From: Roseovarius dicentrarchi
Lineage (GTDB): Bacteria; Pseudomonadota; Alphaproteobacteria; Rhodobacterales; Rhodobacteraceae
Length of the DNA: 64,000 nucleotides
Reading direction: 5' to 3'
Assembly (NCBI RefSeq): GCF_003316635.1
Contig: NZ_QNQP01000008.1
Span: 62,001-126,000, forward strand
Part shown: piece by piece, positions 25,354 through 34,707 of the stretch
Position numbering within the stretch: position 1 is the first letter of the stretch
Layout of the letters: each line of letters opens with the position of its first letter
Made by a program: the position numbers and the translations under genes
The notes under the pieces: model-generated
Database searches by the model: none
Seen by the model: only the letters and a program-made list of their open reading frames with translations
What the model was told of the DNA's origin: nothing

Positions 25354-25974
25354 GTGACCAAACGCACGTCTGCCAAGTACAAGCTAGACCGCCGCATGGG
25401 CGAAAACATCTGGGGCCGTCCGAAATCCCCGGTGAATCGCCGTGAATACGGCCCCGGCCAGCACGGCCAGCGCCGCAAGGCCAAGATTTCCGATTTCGGC
25501 CTTCAGCTGCGCGCCAAGCAAAAGCTCAAGGGCTATTACGGCGACCTGACCGAAAAGCAGTTCAAGCGCATCTACCTGGAAGCCGCCCGCGTCAAGGGTG
25601 ACACCGGCGAGAACCTGATCGGCCTGCTCGAGCGTCGCCTTGATGCCGTCGTCTACCGTGCCAAATTCGTTGTGACCATGTTCGCCGCCCGCCAGTTCGT
25701 GAACCATGGCCACGTCACCGTGAACGGCCAGCGCGTCAACATCCCCTCCTACCGCGTGAAAGAGGGTGACGTGATCGAGGTCCGCGACCGGTCCAAGCAG
25801 CTGGCCGTACTTCTGGAAGCCACCCAACTGGGCGAGCGTGACGTGCCTGACTACGTCGACGCCGACCACTCGAAGATGAAGGCGACCTTTGTGCGCACCC
25901 CCGGCCTGACCGATGTGCCCTATCCCGTCGTGATGGAGCCGAACCTGGTTATCGAATTCTACGCGCAGAACTAA
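25354..25974 (+). CDS. rpsD: 30S ribosomal protein S4
   Basis: S4 binds 16S rRNA early in small-subunit assembly. The 206-residue protein is complete: N-terminal region [37 protein letters not shown], and the S4 RNA-binding domain around [50 protein letters not shown]. The start is GTG at 25354, fixed by AAGGAG at 25340-25345 and by homologues. It has the codon use of a highly expressed gene, stands alone, and ends in a good terminator. Confidence 0.98.
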   Translation: MTKRTSAKYKLDRRMGENIWGRPKSPVNRREYGPGQHGQRRKAKISDFGLQLRAKQKLKGYYGDLTEKQFKRIYLEAARVKGDTGENLIGLLERRLDAVVYRAKFVVTMFAARQFVNHGHVTVNGQRVNIPSYRVKEGDVIEVRDRSKQLAVLLEATQLGERDVPDYVDADHSKMKATFVRTPGLTDVPYPVVMEPNLVIEFYAQN

Positions 25975-26002
25975 GTTTTCTGCACATATGCCACAACGTC
26001 AG

Positions 26003-26032
26003 GGCCGCTTCGGGAAACCGGGGCGGCCTTTT
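26003..26032 (+). terminator. rho-independent terminator after rpsD
   Basis: GGCCGC (26003-26008) pairs with GCGGCC (26023-26028), with further CGG/CCG pairing inside the loop, followed by TTTT (26029-26032). It is 29 bases after the rpsD stop. Confidence 0.8.
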
Positions 26033-26092
26033 CATTGGTGCTGGTCAAGGCGCGGCGCCATGGCTAAAACGGGCGCTGTCGAAGGGGGGCTT

Positions 26093-27178
26093 ATGAGCAA
26101 TATCACACCGCAGCCGGGAATTATGGACATCACGCTTTATCAGGGCGGGGTGGCGCATTTGCCGGGCATCGCCAACGCCGTGAAGCTCAGCTCGAACGAA
26201 AACCCCTTCGGTCCCAGCGACACCGCCAAGGAGGCGTTTCGCAAGGCGTCCTACCATCTGCACCGCTACCCGTCCTCGGACCATGCCGAATTGCGCGCCG
26301 CCATCGGCGAGGTGCATGGGCTCGACCCCGAACGTATCCTTTGCGGCTCGGGCAGTGATGAAATCATCGCGTTTATCTGCCAGGCTTATGCCGGTCCGGG
26401 CGACGAGGTGATCCATACCGAACACGGCTTTGGCATGTACCGCATCAGCGCGCTGGCCAATGGCGCCACCCCCGTCGAGGTGCCCGAGCGTGAGCGCGTC
26501 ACCGATGTCGACGCGATCCTTGCCGCCTGCACCGATGCGACGAAACTGGTGTTTATCGCCAATCCCAACAACCCCACCGGCACCATGATCGGCGAGGGCG
26601 AGGTTGCCCGCCTTGCCGCCGGCCTGCCGGATCATGTGCTGCTGGTGCTGGACGGCGCCTATGCGGAATATGTCGACGGCTATGATGGCGGCGCCGCGCT
26701 GGTCGAGGCGCGCCAGAACGTGGTGATGACGCGCACGTTTTCCAAGCTTTACGGGCTTGGCGGGCTGCGGATCGGCTGGGCCTATGGCCCCGATCACGTC
26801 ATTGCCGTGCTGTCGCGTGTGCGCGGCCCGTTCAACCTGTCGGCGGCCGCGCTGGCCGCTGCCGAGGCCGCTGTGCGTGACACGGCCTGGGCCGAAAAGT
26901 GCCGCCTTGACAACGCGCGCTGGCGGCATTGGCTGGCCGAGGCGCTCAGCGAACATGGCGTGCAATCTGACACGTCGCTGGGCAATTTCATCCTTGCCCG
27001 CTTCGCCAGTCAGGCCGAGGCCGAGGCGTGTGACGAGCATCTGAAATCCGAGGGCCTGATCGTGCGCCGTGTGGCGGGGTATAACCTGCCCAACTGCCTG
27101 CGCATCACCGTCGGGGACGAGGCCAGTTGCCGCCGCGTCGCCCATGCGGTGGGGCAATTCATGGCCACCGCGCGATGA
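26093..27178 (+). CDS. hisC: histidinol-phosphate aminotransferase
   Basis: A 361-residue class II aminotransferase that converts imidazole-acetol phosphate to histidinol phosphate, and in alphaproteobacteria often also serves phenylalanine/tyrosine synthesis. PLP lysine K218 is in [28 protein letters not shown] and [18 protein letters not shown] are conserved, as is the N-terminal [21 protein letters not shown] precedes ATG 26093. Its stop overlaps the tyrA start (ATGA at 27175), the usual hisC-tyrA pairing, pointing to a role in aromatic amino acids. Confidence 0.95.
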   Translation: MSNITPQPGIMDITLYQGGVAHLPGIANAVKLSSNENPFGPSDTAKEAFRKASYHLHRYPSSDHAELRAAIGEVHGLDPERILCGSGSDEIIAFICQAYAGPGDEVIHTEHGFGMYRISALANGATPVEVPERERVTDVDAILAACTDATKLVFIANPNNPTGTMIGEGEVARLAAGLPDHVLLVLDGAYAEYVDGYDGGAALVEARQNVVMTRTFSKLYGLGGLRIGWAYGPDHVIAVLSRVRGPFNLSAAALAAAEAAVRDTAWAEKCRLDNARWRHWLAEALSEHGVQSDTSLGNFILARFASQAEAEACDEHLKSEGLIVRRVAGYNLPNCLRITVGDEASCRRVAHAVGQFMATAR

Positions 27179-28098
27179 GCGTCCTTTACAACCGCGTCGC
27201 CCTGATCGGGCTGGGCCTGATCGCGGGGTCAATGTCGCTGGCGATCCGCCGCGCCGGGCTGGCGGGCGAGGTGGTGGGCTATGCCCGCTCGGCCGAAACG
27301 CGCAGCACAGCGCGCGAGATCGGCCTCTGCGACCGGATCGAGGAGAGCGCCGCCGCCGCTGTAAAGGGCGCCGATCTGGTGGTGCTGTGCGTCCCGGTCG
27401 GCGTGATGGGCGATGTTGCCGCTGAAATTGCCCCCGCGCTCAAACCCGGCGCGACGGTCAGCGATGTCGGCTCGGTCAAGCGGGCGGTGATTGATGCCGT
27501 CGCGCCGCATCTGCCGGAAAACGTTCACTTTGTTCCGGCGCATCCGCTGGCGGGCACCGAACATTCCGGCCCGCGCGCGGGCTATGCCGAGCTGTTCGAT
27601 AACCGCTGGTGCCTGATCGTTCCGCAGGAGGGCGCCGACCGCGCCGCCGTGGGTCGGCTGGAGGCGCTGTGGCGCGGCATTGGCGCGCAGACCGATGAAA
27701 TGGATGCGGACCACCATGATCTGGTGCTGGCCGTGACCAGCCACACACCGCACCTGATTGCCTATACAATGGTGGGCGTGGCCGACGATCTGCGCCGCGT
27801 GACCGATAGCGAAGTCATCAAATATTCCGCCGCCGGTTTCCGCGACTTCACCCGCATCGCCGCCAGCGATCCGACCATGTGGCGCGATGTGTTCCTGAAC
27901 AACCGCGAGGCGACGCTGGAAATCCTTGGCCGCTTTACCGAAGAGCTGTTCGCGCTTCAGCGCGCGATCCGCACCGGCGACGGCGACCACCTGCACGCCT
28001 ATTTCACCCGCACCCGCGCCATCCGGCGCGGCATCATCGAGGCGGGGCAGGATACGGACGCCCCCGATTTTGGCCGCACGCGGACGCGCAGCGGATGA
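27175..28098 (+). CDS. tyrA: prephenate/arogenate dehydrogenase
   Basis: A 307-residue TyrA-family oxidoreductase on the tyrosine branch, decarboxylating prephenate or arogenate. The nucleotide-binding loop is GLGLIAGS (12-19), and the substrate site shows [15 protein letters not shown] and later [16 protein letters not shown]. There is no chorismate mutase or ACT domain, so it is the monofunctional type. Whether prephenate or arogenate, NAD or NADP, is preferred is not visible. Both ends are translationally coupled by ATGA: to hisC at the start and to the extensin-like gene at the stop. Confidence 0.92.
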   Translation: MSVLYNRVALIGLGLIAGSMSLAIRRAGLAGEVVGYARSAETRSTAREIGLCDRIEESAAAAVKGADLVVLCVPVGVMGDVAAEIAPALKPGATVSDVGSVKRAVIDAVAPHLPENVHFVPAHPLAGTEHSGPRAGYAELFDNRWCLIVPQEGADRAAVGRLEALWRGIGAQTDEMDADHHDLVLAVTSHTPHLIAYTMVGVADDLRRVTDSEVIKYSAAGFRDFTRIAASDPTMWRDVFLNNREATLEILGRFTEELFALQRAIRTGDGDHLHAYFTRTRAIRRGIIEAGQDTDAPDFGRTRTRSG

Positions 28099-28994
28099 TG
28101 CGGGCGGCGATCCTGCTGGCCCTGATGGCCGCCACCAGCGCCGCACTCGCCGCCGCGCCCGACACGTCACTGCGCCCCGTTGCCCGGCCGGCCGATATGG
28201 CCGCCGCCGCGCCGCAGTCTGAATGGCAAGCGCGCGGACTACGCACATCCATCCGTCCGGTCGCCCGCCCGCAAAATCTGGTGACTGTCCGCGCCCGCCC
28301 GGCGCCGGTTCAAACCGTCTCTCCGACCCGCCAGATTGTCCGGCCAGCAGGCGAACCCGCCACGCGGGTCGAGCAGAATTCGGGCGGCGGCGTGATGGCA
28401 GCGCTGCGCCCGCTGCTGCGCCCCTTGGGCATCAACCGCAAGGCAGACGCGCGCAAAAGGCAGCTTTTGCGCGGCGCGGTCTGCGGCGATCCGGCCATTC
28501 AGGGCGAGCAGGTGGGCCGCGTTCCGGGACGCATCGCAGGCTGCGGTATCGAGGACGCGGTGAAGGTGCGCAGCATTGATGGCGTATCGCTCAGCCAGCA
28601 TGCGCTGATGGATTGCCAGACCGCGCGCACCATCAAGTCATGGATGCAAAGGGACATGGCGCCCGCCGTGGGCAATTACGGCGGCGGTGTCGCGCAGCTG
28701 CGCGTTGCGGCGCATTATGCGTGCCGTACCCGCAACAATCAACGCGGCGCAAAGATTTCCGAACATGGCAAGGGCCACGCGATCGACATTACCGGCTTTA
28801 CCTTGCGCGACGGCAAGACGATCACCGTGCTGAACGATTGGGGCGGCGGCAAAAAGGGCGCGATCCTGCGCAAGATGCACCGGACGGCCTGCGGTCCTTT
28901 CGGCACGGTGCTGGGCCCCGAATCGGACCGGTTTCATCAGGACCATTTTCATTTCGACACGGCCCGCTATCGCAGCGGCAGCTATTGCCGCTGA
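28095..28994 (+). CDS. extensin-like (M15-type fold) secreted protein
   Basis: A 299-residue exported protein. Residues 1-20 are a signal peptide ([20 protein letters not shown]). The linker to about residue 110 carries repeated RPVARP / RPLLRP motifs. The C-terminal domain is the extensin-like family, which resembles zinc D,D-carboxypeptidases: CGIEDAVKVRSIDGVSLS, then SEHGKGHAIDITGF, and FHQDHFHFDTARY with the HxxH-x-H pattern. Six or more cysteines suggest disulfides. A role in periplasmic peptidoglycan trimming is inferred from fold. The start overlaps the tyrA stop; ATG 28098 is an alternative. Confidence 0.87.
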   Translation: MMRAAILLALMAATSAALAAAPDTSLRPVARPADMAAAAPQSEWQARGLRTSIRPVARPQNLVTVRARPAPVQTVSPTRQIVRPAGEPATRVEQNSGGGVMAALRPLLRPLGINRKADARKRQLLRGAVCGDPAIQGEQVGRVPGRIAGCGIEDAVKVRSIDGVSLSQHALMDCQTARTIKSWMQRDMAPAVGNYGGGVAQLRVAAHYACRTRNNQRGAKISEHGKGHAIDITGFTLRDGKTITVLNDWGGGKKGAILRKMHRTACGPFGTVLGPESDRFHQDHFHFDTARYRSGSYCR

Positions 28995-29016
28995 TCCAGC
29001 GCGTTCCGCAAACGCA

Positions 29017-30033
29017 TCAGCGCAGGCGCAGAACCGGGGCCGGTGCGATCGGCAGCGGTCCGATCCAGATGCGCCCGCCGGCAAAGCGCAGGGGAACGTC
29101 CAGCGATTTGGGGTCATCCCCCATCGCGGACATGATCGACAGCGCCTGCTCGGCGGTCTGTGCCATGTCGGGCGTGATGACCCCCGCGCCGACGGCAGTG
29201 CCGAGCATCTGGCGCCAGTTGCGTGCGGTTACCGTCAGCGTCCCGTCCGGCCGCCCGCCCAGATCCACGGTCAGAACACCCGAGGCCGCCAGCGCCATTG
29301 CGCCCCATTGCAGATCGGCCGATTGCACGGCGATGCGCGTGGGCTGCGGGCGGGCCTCCTTAATCGCGCGGCGATCCCATGGCACGTCGAAATCCACGAT
29401 GATATCAGCGGCCAGCGCCTGAATCACGCGCGGCAGCGCGCTGCTGGCGTCAAGCTGCGCCAGCAGCGGCGCGGGCGGGGCGATGTCGCTGGCCGCCAGC
29501 CCCAGACGATAGCGCGCGTCCGCGATATTGCCCGTATCCTCGACACGTTCGGCGGCGACGCGCAGGGTTTGCGCCGAAATCGCGCCGCTGCCATCTTCGG
29601 GGATCAGGGCCACGCCTTCGGCTGTCAGGGTGATCCGGCGCGGTGCCAGCGCGGTACTGGGCGCAACCACGAGCGAGGCGCGCATGTCCTGATTGGTCAG
29701 CGCATAGCTCTGCCGGGGCGTGTGCAGCGTTTGCTCGTTCGGCCACATCGCGATCACGTGGTTTGGCGTATAGCTGAGCGTCAGAAGCTGGAAAAACGGT
29801 GCCTCCCAGCCCAGCCCCGAGACGGGATCGGCCAGCGCAACATCCGAGATCGTCGTATCAAACCGGCTGGGAAAACCCTGCACCGACAGATCGGAATATT
29901 CGGCCCGCCAGCCATCGGCCTGCCGCGCATCGAACCACGCCGCCACACCCGAGCGCAGCGCCGCCGACCCGACAAACCAATATCCGGCCCACGCTGCTGC
30001 CAGCGTTAAGACGATCGCCAGCAATATCCGCAT
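29017..30033 (-). CDS. DUF2125 family exported protein
   Basis: A 338-residue protein of the alphaproteobacterial DUF2125 family. The N-terminus (MRILLAIVLTLAAAWAGYWFVG) is a signal peptide or membrane anchor, so most of it is periplasmic. The body is predicted to be beta-rich, with the family's opening YSDLSVQGFPSRFDTTISDVALADP. No catalytic residue is evident and the function is unknown. AGGGG precedes ATG 30033. It is convergent with the extensin-like gene and divergent from the cyclotransferase gene. Confidence 0.82.
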   Translation of the reverse strand: MRILLAIVLTLAAAWAGYWFVGSAALRSGVAAWFDARQADGWRAEYSDLSVQGFPSRFDTTISDVALADPVSGLGWEAPFFQLLTLSYTPNHVIAMWPNEQTLHTPRQSYALTNQDMRASLVVAPSTALAPRRITLTAEGVALIPEDGSGAISAQTLRVAAERVEDTGNIADARYRLGLAASDIAPPAPLLAQLDASSALPRVIQALAADIIVDFDVPWDRRAIKEARPQPTRIAVQSADLQWGAMALAASGVLTVDLGGRPDGTLTVTARNWRQMLGTAVGAGVITPDMAQTAEQALSIMSAMGDDPKSLDVPLRFAGGRIWIGPLPIAPAPVLRLR

Positions 30034-30099
30034 GATCAGCCCCTTTCGCGTCTGCGTCCAATCGTGTTTATTGATCTAAATGGCAAGAGGGACTTGGCA

Positions 30100-30630
30100 A
30101 TGACAATGTGGGTTTTCGGCTATGGATCGCTGGTGTGGAATCCCGGCTTTGACGTGGCGCAGCGGCGCATCGCGACATTGCCGGGCTATGCACGCAGCTT
30201 TTGCATGCGCTCGATCCACCATCGCGGCACGGTCGAGGATCCGGGCCTGGTTCTGGCGCTGGACGAAAGCCATGGCGCGGAATGTCACGGTGTCGCAATG
30301 GCCGTCGCCGCCGGGCAGGAGGACCGCACGCTTGAATACCTGCGCGCGCGAGAGCTGATCTCATCGGCCTATCTGGAGCGCATGTTGAATGTCCGGCTGG
30401 ACGGCGGGGAGACGGTAGAGGCGGTGACCTACGTGATTGACGCGGATCACGTGCAGTATTGCGGCGCGCTGCCGCTGGAGGAGCAGGCCCACATCATCGC
30501 CCGCGCGGTGGGTGATCGCGGCGCGAATACCGAATATCTGTTCAACACAGCCGCCCATCTGACCCAGCTGGGCATCAGCGACGGCGACCTTGAATGGCTG
30601 GCCGCGCGGGTGCGGGGGCTGTGCGCATAA
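30100..30630 (+). CDS. gamma-glutamylcyclotransferase (ChaC-like)
   Basis: A 176-residue ChaC-family enzyme, which cleaves the gamma-glutamyl bond, mainly of glutathione, to give 5-oxoproline. The substrate loop is VFGYGSLVWNPGF at the N-terminus, followed by SFCMRSIHHRGTVEDPGLVLAL with the conserved arginine-rich turn. Start ATG 30100 is chosen because AGAGGGA lies 8 bases upstream; an upstream in-frame GTG exists at 30064. It precedes the stator-like pair by 67 bases, on the same strand, but nothing suggests a shared job. Confidence 0.9.
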   Translation: MTMWVFGYGSLVWNPGFDVAQRRIATLPGYARSFCMRSIHHRGTVEDPGLVLALDESHGAECHGVAMAVAAGQEDRTLEYLRARELISSAYLERMLNVRLDGGETVEAVTYVIDADHVQYCGALPLEEQAHIIARAVGDRGANTEYLFNTAAHLTQLGISDGDLEWLAARVRGLCA

Positions 30631-30697
30631 CCGCTTGGCCCCACGCGGCGATCCGCGTAGGGTGCGGCCAAATGAAACAAGTGTCGGGAGCGTCCAT

Positions 30698-31915
30698 ATG
30701 GGCCAGCCGGACCGCGAGGTCGTGCCGCATTTTTCCCAGCCATGGCGCCAGATCGTCATCATGGTCCTTGTCCTGGCCCTGGCGGGGCTGGGCGCGTTCA
30801 TGGCGCTGCCCCGCGTGCTGCCGGTGTTCGAGGCGAACCCCTATCTGAACGGGTTCATCTTCTTTGTGTTCCTGATCGGCGTGGTCGCCTGCTTCTGGCA
30901 GGTGTTTCAGCTGATCGGATCGGCCCGCTGGCTTGAGAATTTCGCAGGCGGCGTGCCGGGCAGCGAAATGGCGCCGCCGCCGCTTCTTCTGGCGCCTTTG
31001 GCCGCGCTTTTGCGCCAGCGAAGCAAGCGGATGCAAATCTCGCAATCATCCGCCCGCTCAATGCAGGACATGGTGGCGCAGCGCATCGACGAGGCGCGCG
31101 AGATCACGCGCTATATCGTCAACCTCCTGATTTTCCTTGGCCTTCTGGGTACATTTTACGGTCTGGCAACCACAGTCCCGGCTTTGGTCGAGACGATCAA
31201 GGGGCTGGCCCCGCAAGAGGGCGAAGGCGGGGTCGAGGTGTTCAGCCGCCTGATGACCGGCCTTCAATCGCAGCTTGGGGGCATGGGCGTCGCGTTTGCG
31301 TCCTCGCTGCTGGGCTTGGCCGGATCGCTGATCGTGGGGCTGCTGGAGCTGTTCGCAAGCCACGGCCAAAACCGCTTCTACCGCGAGCTTGAGGAGTGGA
31401 TGACCACCATCACGCGCGTCGGTTTCGCGGGTGCCGAGGAGGGCAGCCCCGAACAGGCGCTGCTGACCGGGATCGTCGATCAGATGAGCGAGCAGATGGA
31501 ATCGCTTCAGCAAATGTTGACGCAATCCGATATCAGCCGCGCGGCAGCGGATGAGCAGATGGCCGCACTGGCAGGCGCTGTCGGCAGGCTGGCGCGCAGC
31601 ATGGATGACGACGGCGGCACGGCGGCCGCGCTGGACCGGGTGGCCGACGGGCAGGACCGGCTGATCAGTGTGCTGGAGGCGCGCGAGGCGCCGGGGCAGG
31701 TCGGGCTGGACGCCGAAAGCCGGATGCGCCTGCGCTCGATCGACGTTCAGATGCTGAAAATCCTTGAGGAAATCAGCGCCGGCCGACAAGAAAGCATGAC
31801 AGAGCTGCGCACCGATCTGGCCGGGCTGAAACAGGCGATGCACACCGCCCGCACCCCCCGGCGCAGCTATCGCGTACCCGGCGCCGCCAGCCAGACGCCG
31901 GAGCAGGAGGGCTAG
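30698..31915 (+). CDS. MotA/ExbB-type proton channel family membrane protein
   Basis: A 405-residue inner-membrane protein. Predicted helices lie at about 19-38, 51-71, 138-160 and 196-220. The last two match the MotA/TolQ/ExbB core (ITRYIVNLLIFLGLLGTFYGLATTVPALVETI and SQLGGMGVAFASSLLGLAGSLIVGLLEL). The roughly 180-residue C-terminal tail is cytoplasmic, acidic and helical, with QMSEQMESLQQML. The neighbour, starting 3 bases after the stop, is a MotB-like OmpA protein, so the two should form an ion-driven stator complex tied to the wall. GGGAG precedes ATG 30698. The task powered by it is unknown. Confidence 0.87.
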   Translation: MGQPDREVVPHFSQPWRQIVIMVLVLALAGLGAFMALPRVLPVFEANPYLNGFIFFVFLIGVVACFWQVFQLIGSARWLENFAGGVPGSEMAPPPLLLAPLAALLRQRSKRMQISQSSARSMQDMVAQRIDEAREITRYIVNLLIFLGLLGTFYGLATTVPALVETIKGLAPQEGEGGVEVFSRLMTGLQSQLGGMGVAFASSLLGLAGSLIVGLLELFASHGQNRFYRELEEWMTTITRVGFAGAEEGSPEQALLTGIVDQMSEQMESLQQMLTQSDISRAAADEQMAALAGAVGRLARSMDDDGGTAAALDRVADGQDRLISVLEAREAPGQVGLDAESRMRLRSIDVQMLKILEEISAGRQESMTELRTDLAGLKQAMHTARTPRRSYRVPGAASQTPEQEG

Positions 31916-31918
31916 ACC

Positions 31919-33679
31919 ATGGGTCTGTCGCGCCGCAGCGGGCAACGTTTTCAGGCTTCGATCTGGCCGGGCTTCGTGGATGCGATGACCGGGCTGCTGC
32001 TGGTGCTGATGTTCGTGCTGACGATCTTCATGGTTGTGCAATTTGCCCTGCGCGAGACGATCACCGGACAGGAAACGCAGCTGGATTCGCTATCGTCGGA
32101 GGTCGCGGCGCTGTCGCGCGCGCTGGGGCTGGAGCAGGACCGCAGCGCCACCTTGCAAGAGCGCGTCGGCGCGCTGACCACCACGCTGAGCGACGCGCGC
32201 CAGCGGCAGGAGGAGCAGACCGCCCGGATTGCCACCCTCACCGCCCAGAACGAGGCAGCGCAGACGCGCATCGCCAGCTTTGAGGCGCAGGTGGCCGGGC
32301 TATTGGCCGCGCAAGACACCGCAGAGGGCCGCATTGCCGATCTGGAAGGCGCGCGCGATGATCTGACGTCGGAAAAAGAGGCGCTGGAGCTTGCCCTCGC
32401 CAGCCTGCGCGACGAGGTCGACGCCGAGGCCGAAGCGGCCCGTCTGGCCGCCGCGCAGCGCGACGCATTGGAGGCATTGGCCGCCGATCTGCGCAGCAAG
32501 GCAGGCGAGGCTGAAACCGCGCTGAGCGCATTGCAGGAGGATCTGACGGCGCAGGAGGCGGCGCGCCTCGCGCAAGCGGCCGCCGCCGAGGCGCTGCGCG
32601 CGCGTCTGAAGAATTCGCAGACCGAACTGACCGCCATGACGCTCGCGCTGGAAGAACAGCGCCGCCGCGCCGAAGAAACGCTGACCCTGCTGGCCGCCGC
32701 CCGCGACAAGACCGGTGATCTGGAGGCGCGGCTGGCCGACGCACTCGCCAGCCGCAGCGCGCGCGCCGATGAAGTCGCAGCACTGGAGGCCGAACTGGCC
32801 GCGTTGAAGGCCGACCAGCAACTGTCGATGGAAGAAATCCGCGCCCGGCTGGCCGCAGCGCTTGCTGCGCAAGCGAAGGCAGAAACGCAAGCGGATGCCC
32901 AGATGAGCGCCGCAGAGGAGCGCGCGATTTTGCTGAGCGAGGCGCGCAAGAGCCTGTCAGAACAGACCGCCCAGACCGAAGAGGCGCAGCGCGCACGCGA
33001 ATTGCTGAACCAGCAGGTCGCGGCGTTGCGCGATCAGCTGGGCCAGCTGCAGGCGCTTTTGGACGAGTCGCAGGATCGCGAAGCCGCCGATGACGTGCGC
33101 ATCGAGGCGCTGGGCCGCGATCTGAACGCGGCACTGGCGCGCGTCGCAGCCGAAGAAAAGCGCCGCAGGCTGGCTGAGGAAGAGAAAAGCAAATTGCTTG
33201 AAGCTGAAAAGCAGGATCTTGAAAAATACCGTTCGGACTTCTTCGGGCGCCTGCGCGATGTGCTGGGCAATCAGGAGGGTGTGCGGATCGAGGGCGACCG
33301 CTTTGTGTTTTCGTCCGAGGTATTGTTTGCGCCGGGGCAGGCGACCTTGTCGAATGCGGGCAAGAACGAGATCGCAAAAGTGGCGGAAATCCTGCGCAAG
33401 GTCGTGGGCGATATTCCCGAAGAAATTGAGTGGATCATCCGCGTTGACGGCCATACCGACAACGTGCCCGTGATCGGAACCGCAGGATTTGCCGATAACT
33501 GGGAGTTGAGTCAAGCGCGTGCGCTGTCGGTCGTGCGCTACATGATCGACTTCCTTGGCGTCCCGGCAAACCGTCTGGCGGCCAACGGGTTCGGACAATA
33601 TCAGCCCGTGTCCAGCGGCGACAGCGCCGACGCGCGCGCCCAGAACCGGCGGATCGAGCTCAAATTTACCGAAAGATGA
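31919..33679 (+). CDS. MotB-like OmpA-domain protein with very long coiled coil
   Basis: A 586-residue protein. A short cytoplasmic N-terminus leads into one transmembrane helix, FVDAMTGLLLVLMFVLTIFMVV (19-40), with D21 where stators carry their proton-binding aspartate. Residues about 46-435 are an uninterrupted Ala/Glu/Leu/Arg-rich coiled coil. About 457-586 is an OmpA/MotB peptidoglycan-binding domain (GDRFVFSSEVLFAPGQATLS, then VDGHTDNVPV and NWELSQARALSVVRYMI). The usual MotB has a far shorter linker, so this protein could span much of the periplasm. It is coupled to the MotA/ExbB-type gene just upstream. Confidence 0.88.
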   Translation: MGLSRRSGQRFQASIWPGFVDAMTGLLLVLMFVLTIFMVVQFALRETITGQETQLDSLSSEVAALSRALGLEQDRSATLQERVGALTTTLSDARQRQEEQTARIATLTAQNEAAQTRIASFEAQVAGLLAAQDTAEGRIADLEGARDDLTSEKEALELALASLRDEVDAEAEAARLAAAQRDALEALAADLRSKAGEAETALSALQEDLTAQEAARLAQAAAAEALRARLKNSQTELTAMTLALEEQRRRAEETLTLLAAARDKTGDLEARLADALASRSARADEVAALEAELAALKADQQLSMEEIRARLAAALAAQAKAETQADAQMSAAEERAILLSEARKSLSEQTAQTEEAQRARELLNQQVAALRDQLGQLQALLDESQDREAADDVRIEALGRDLNAALARVAAEEKRRRLAEEEKSKLLEAEKQDLEKYRSDFFGRLRDVLGNQEGVRIEGDRFVFSSEVLFAPGQATLSNAGKNEIAKVAEILRKVVGDIPEEIEWIIRVDGHTDNVPVIGTAGFADNWELSQARALSVVRYMIDFLGVPANRLAANGFGQYQPVSSGDSADARAQNRRIELKFTER

Positions 33680-33702
33680 CGCCGTGAAGTTACGTGGACC
33701 GA

Positions 33703-33721
33703 GAAAATTCTGCGAATTTTC
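33703..33721. repeat. inverted repeat GAAAATTC / GAATTTTC after the OmpA-type gene
   Basis: GAAAATTC (33703-33710) and GAATTTTC (33714-33721) are exact reverse complements with a three-base loop. The element lies 23 bases after the OmpA-domain gene, in the convergent gap before the M23 peptidase gene. The same arms, two bases longer, occur at 9704-9726. It may act as a weak terminator in either direction. Confidence 0.65.
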
Positions 33722-33738
33722 GGCGCCCGGACGCATTG

Positions 33739-34707
33739 CTATGGGCTGATAATCGTGTCGGTCTGAGTGGATATGATGGATCCATCACGAAGCAGATCAA
33801 TCTCGACGGTGTAACTGCCGGGCGTCCAGCGTGCGCCGCGCAGCTTGCGCCCTGCTGCGCGGAAAAACTGCGCCTGCGCGCGGTCGATTACGTCACTTCG
33901 CTGGAAAATGGTTGCACCGTCGGGGCCGGTGATCGTCTGCCGCAATACATCGCCGGCCCGCGCGCCAAATCCGTAACCCCATGCCACCAGGGCCGGTGCA
34001 TCGGCGGGCAGATTTAGTATCGCGGCGCTGCCCTCTTTCACCGCGCTATAGGATGGCACGGCGGTTGCGAGGCCGGCGTTCAGCAAACCGCCCGGCTGAT
34101 AAATTGGCGAGAACGCCCACAGATGATCTGGACCAGGACCGCCGCAATCGCCACCGGGGCGGAACGGATCGACGACGGCGCCATCTTTGCGCAGGCTGAG
34201 ATGGACATGTGGAAACTGGGTGCGCCCGGACAGACCGATAAGGCCCAAGGCTGCGCCGCGCTTGACCGTCTCGCCCGGCTGCACCGTCAGCGAACCCTGC
34301 CTCATATGGCAAAGCTGGGTTTCCCATCCATCGCCATGATCAAGCACGACGCCGTTGCCGCAGTCACGCCCGTTCACAGAGGTGGCAGTCTCCGCGCTAT
34401 AGATCTGATCGATCATATCATTCCGCACGCGCAGAACAATGCCATCGGCAGGAGCAAGGACGTTAACCCCGGCCCGCATCGCCCGCAGGGATGGCAAGGC
34501 GAAATCCGTGCCTTTATGTCCGTCGTAGCTTAGCCCCTGGCACATGTAATCTTGCGCGCGCTCGCTTGGATCAACGTCGGGATATTGCTGAATGAAGCAG
34601 GTGTCGCCCAAGATGCATTCGGCCGGAAGGGTCAGCTGAAGCTGGGTCTCAGCATTTGCGGCGCCGGCCAAAAGGACCAGCGCCGCAAGGGATCGATGCA
34701 GGATCAC
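33739..34707 (-). CDS. secreted M23 (LytM) family metallopeptidase
   Basis: A 322-residue exported peptidoglycan endopeptidase candidate. Residues 1-19 are a signal peptide ending ANA. All LytM zinc and catalytic residues are present: H64 and D68 in GHKGTDF, H134 in CHMRQGS, and H167-x-H169 in FPHVHLSLR, so it is likely active. About 130 further residues form a C-terminal domain of unknown role. The start is GTG 34707, overlapping the clpA stop (GTGA), which is why this start is chosen. The pairing with the cytoplasmic ClpA may be positional only. Confidence 0.9.
   Translation of the reverse strand: MILHRSLAALVLLAGAANAETQLQLTLPAECILGDTCFIQQYPDVDPSERAQDYMCQGLSYDGHKGTDFALPSLRAMRAGVNVLAPADGIVLRVRNDMIDQIYSAETATSVNGRDCGNGVVLDHGDGWETQLCHMRQGSLTVQPGETVKRGAALGLIGLSGRTQFPHVHLSLRKDGAVVDPFRPGGDCGGPGPDHLWAFSPIYQPGGLLNAGLATAVPSYSAVKEGSAAILNLPADAPALVAWGYGFGARAGDVLRQTITGPDGATIFQRSDVIDRAQAQFFRAAGRKLRGARWTPGSYTVEIDLLRDGSIISTQTDTIISP

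Noticed and set aside
30698-33679. Possible Zorya-type anti-phage stator (ZorAB)
   Set aside because: The MotA-like plus OmpA-like pair invites the comparison, but there is no ZorC/D/E helicase or nuclease partner, and the long coil is in the MotB-like protein, not as a long tail of the MotA-like one.
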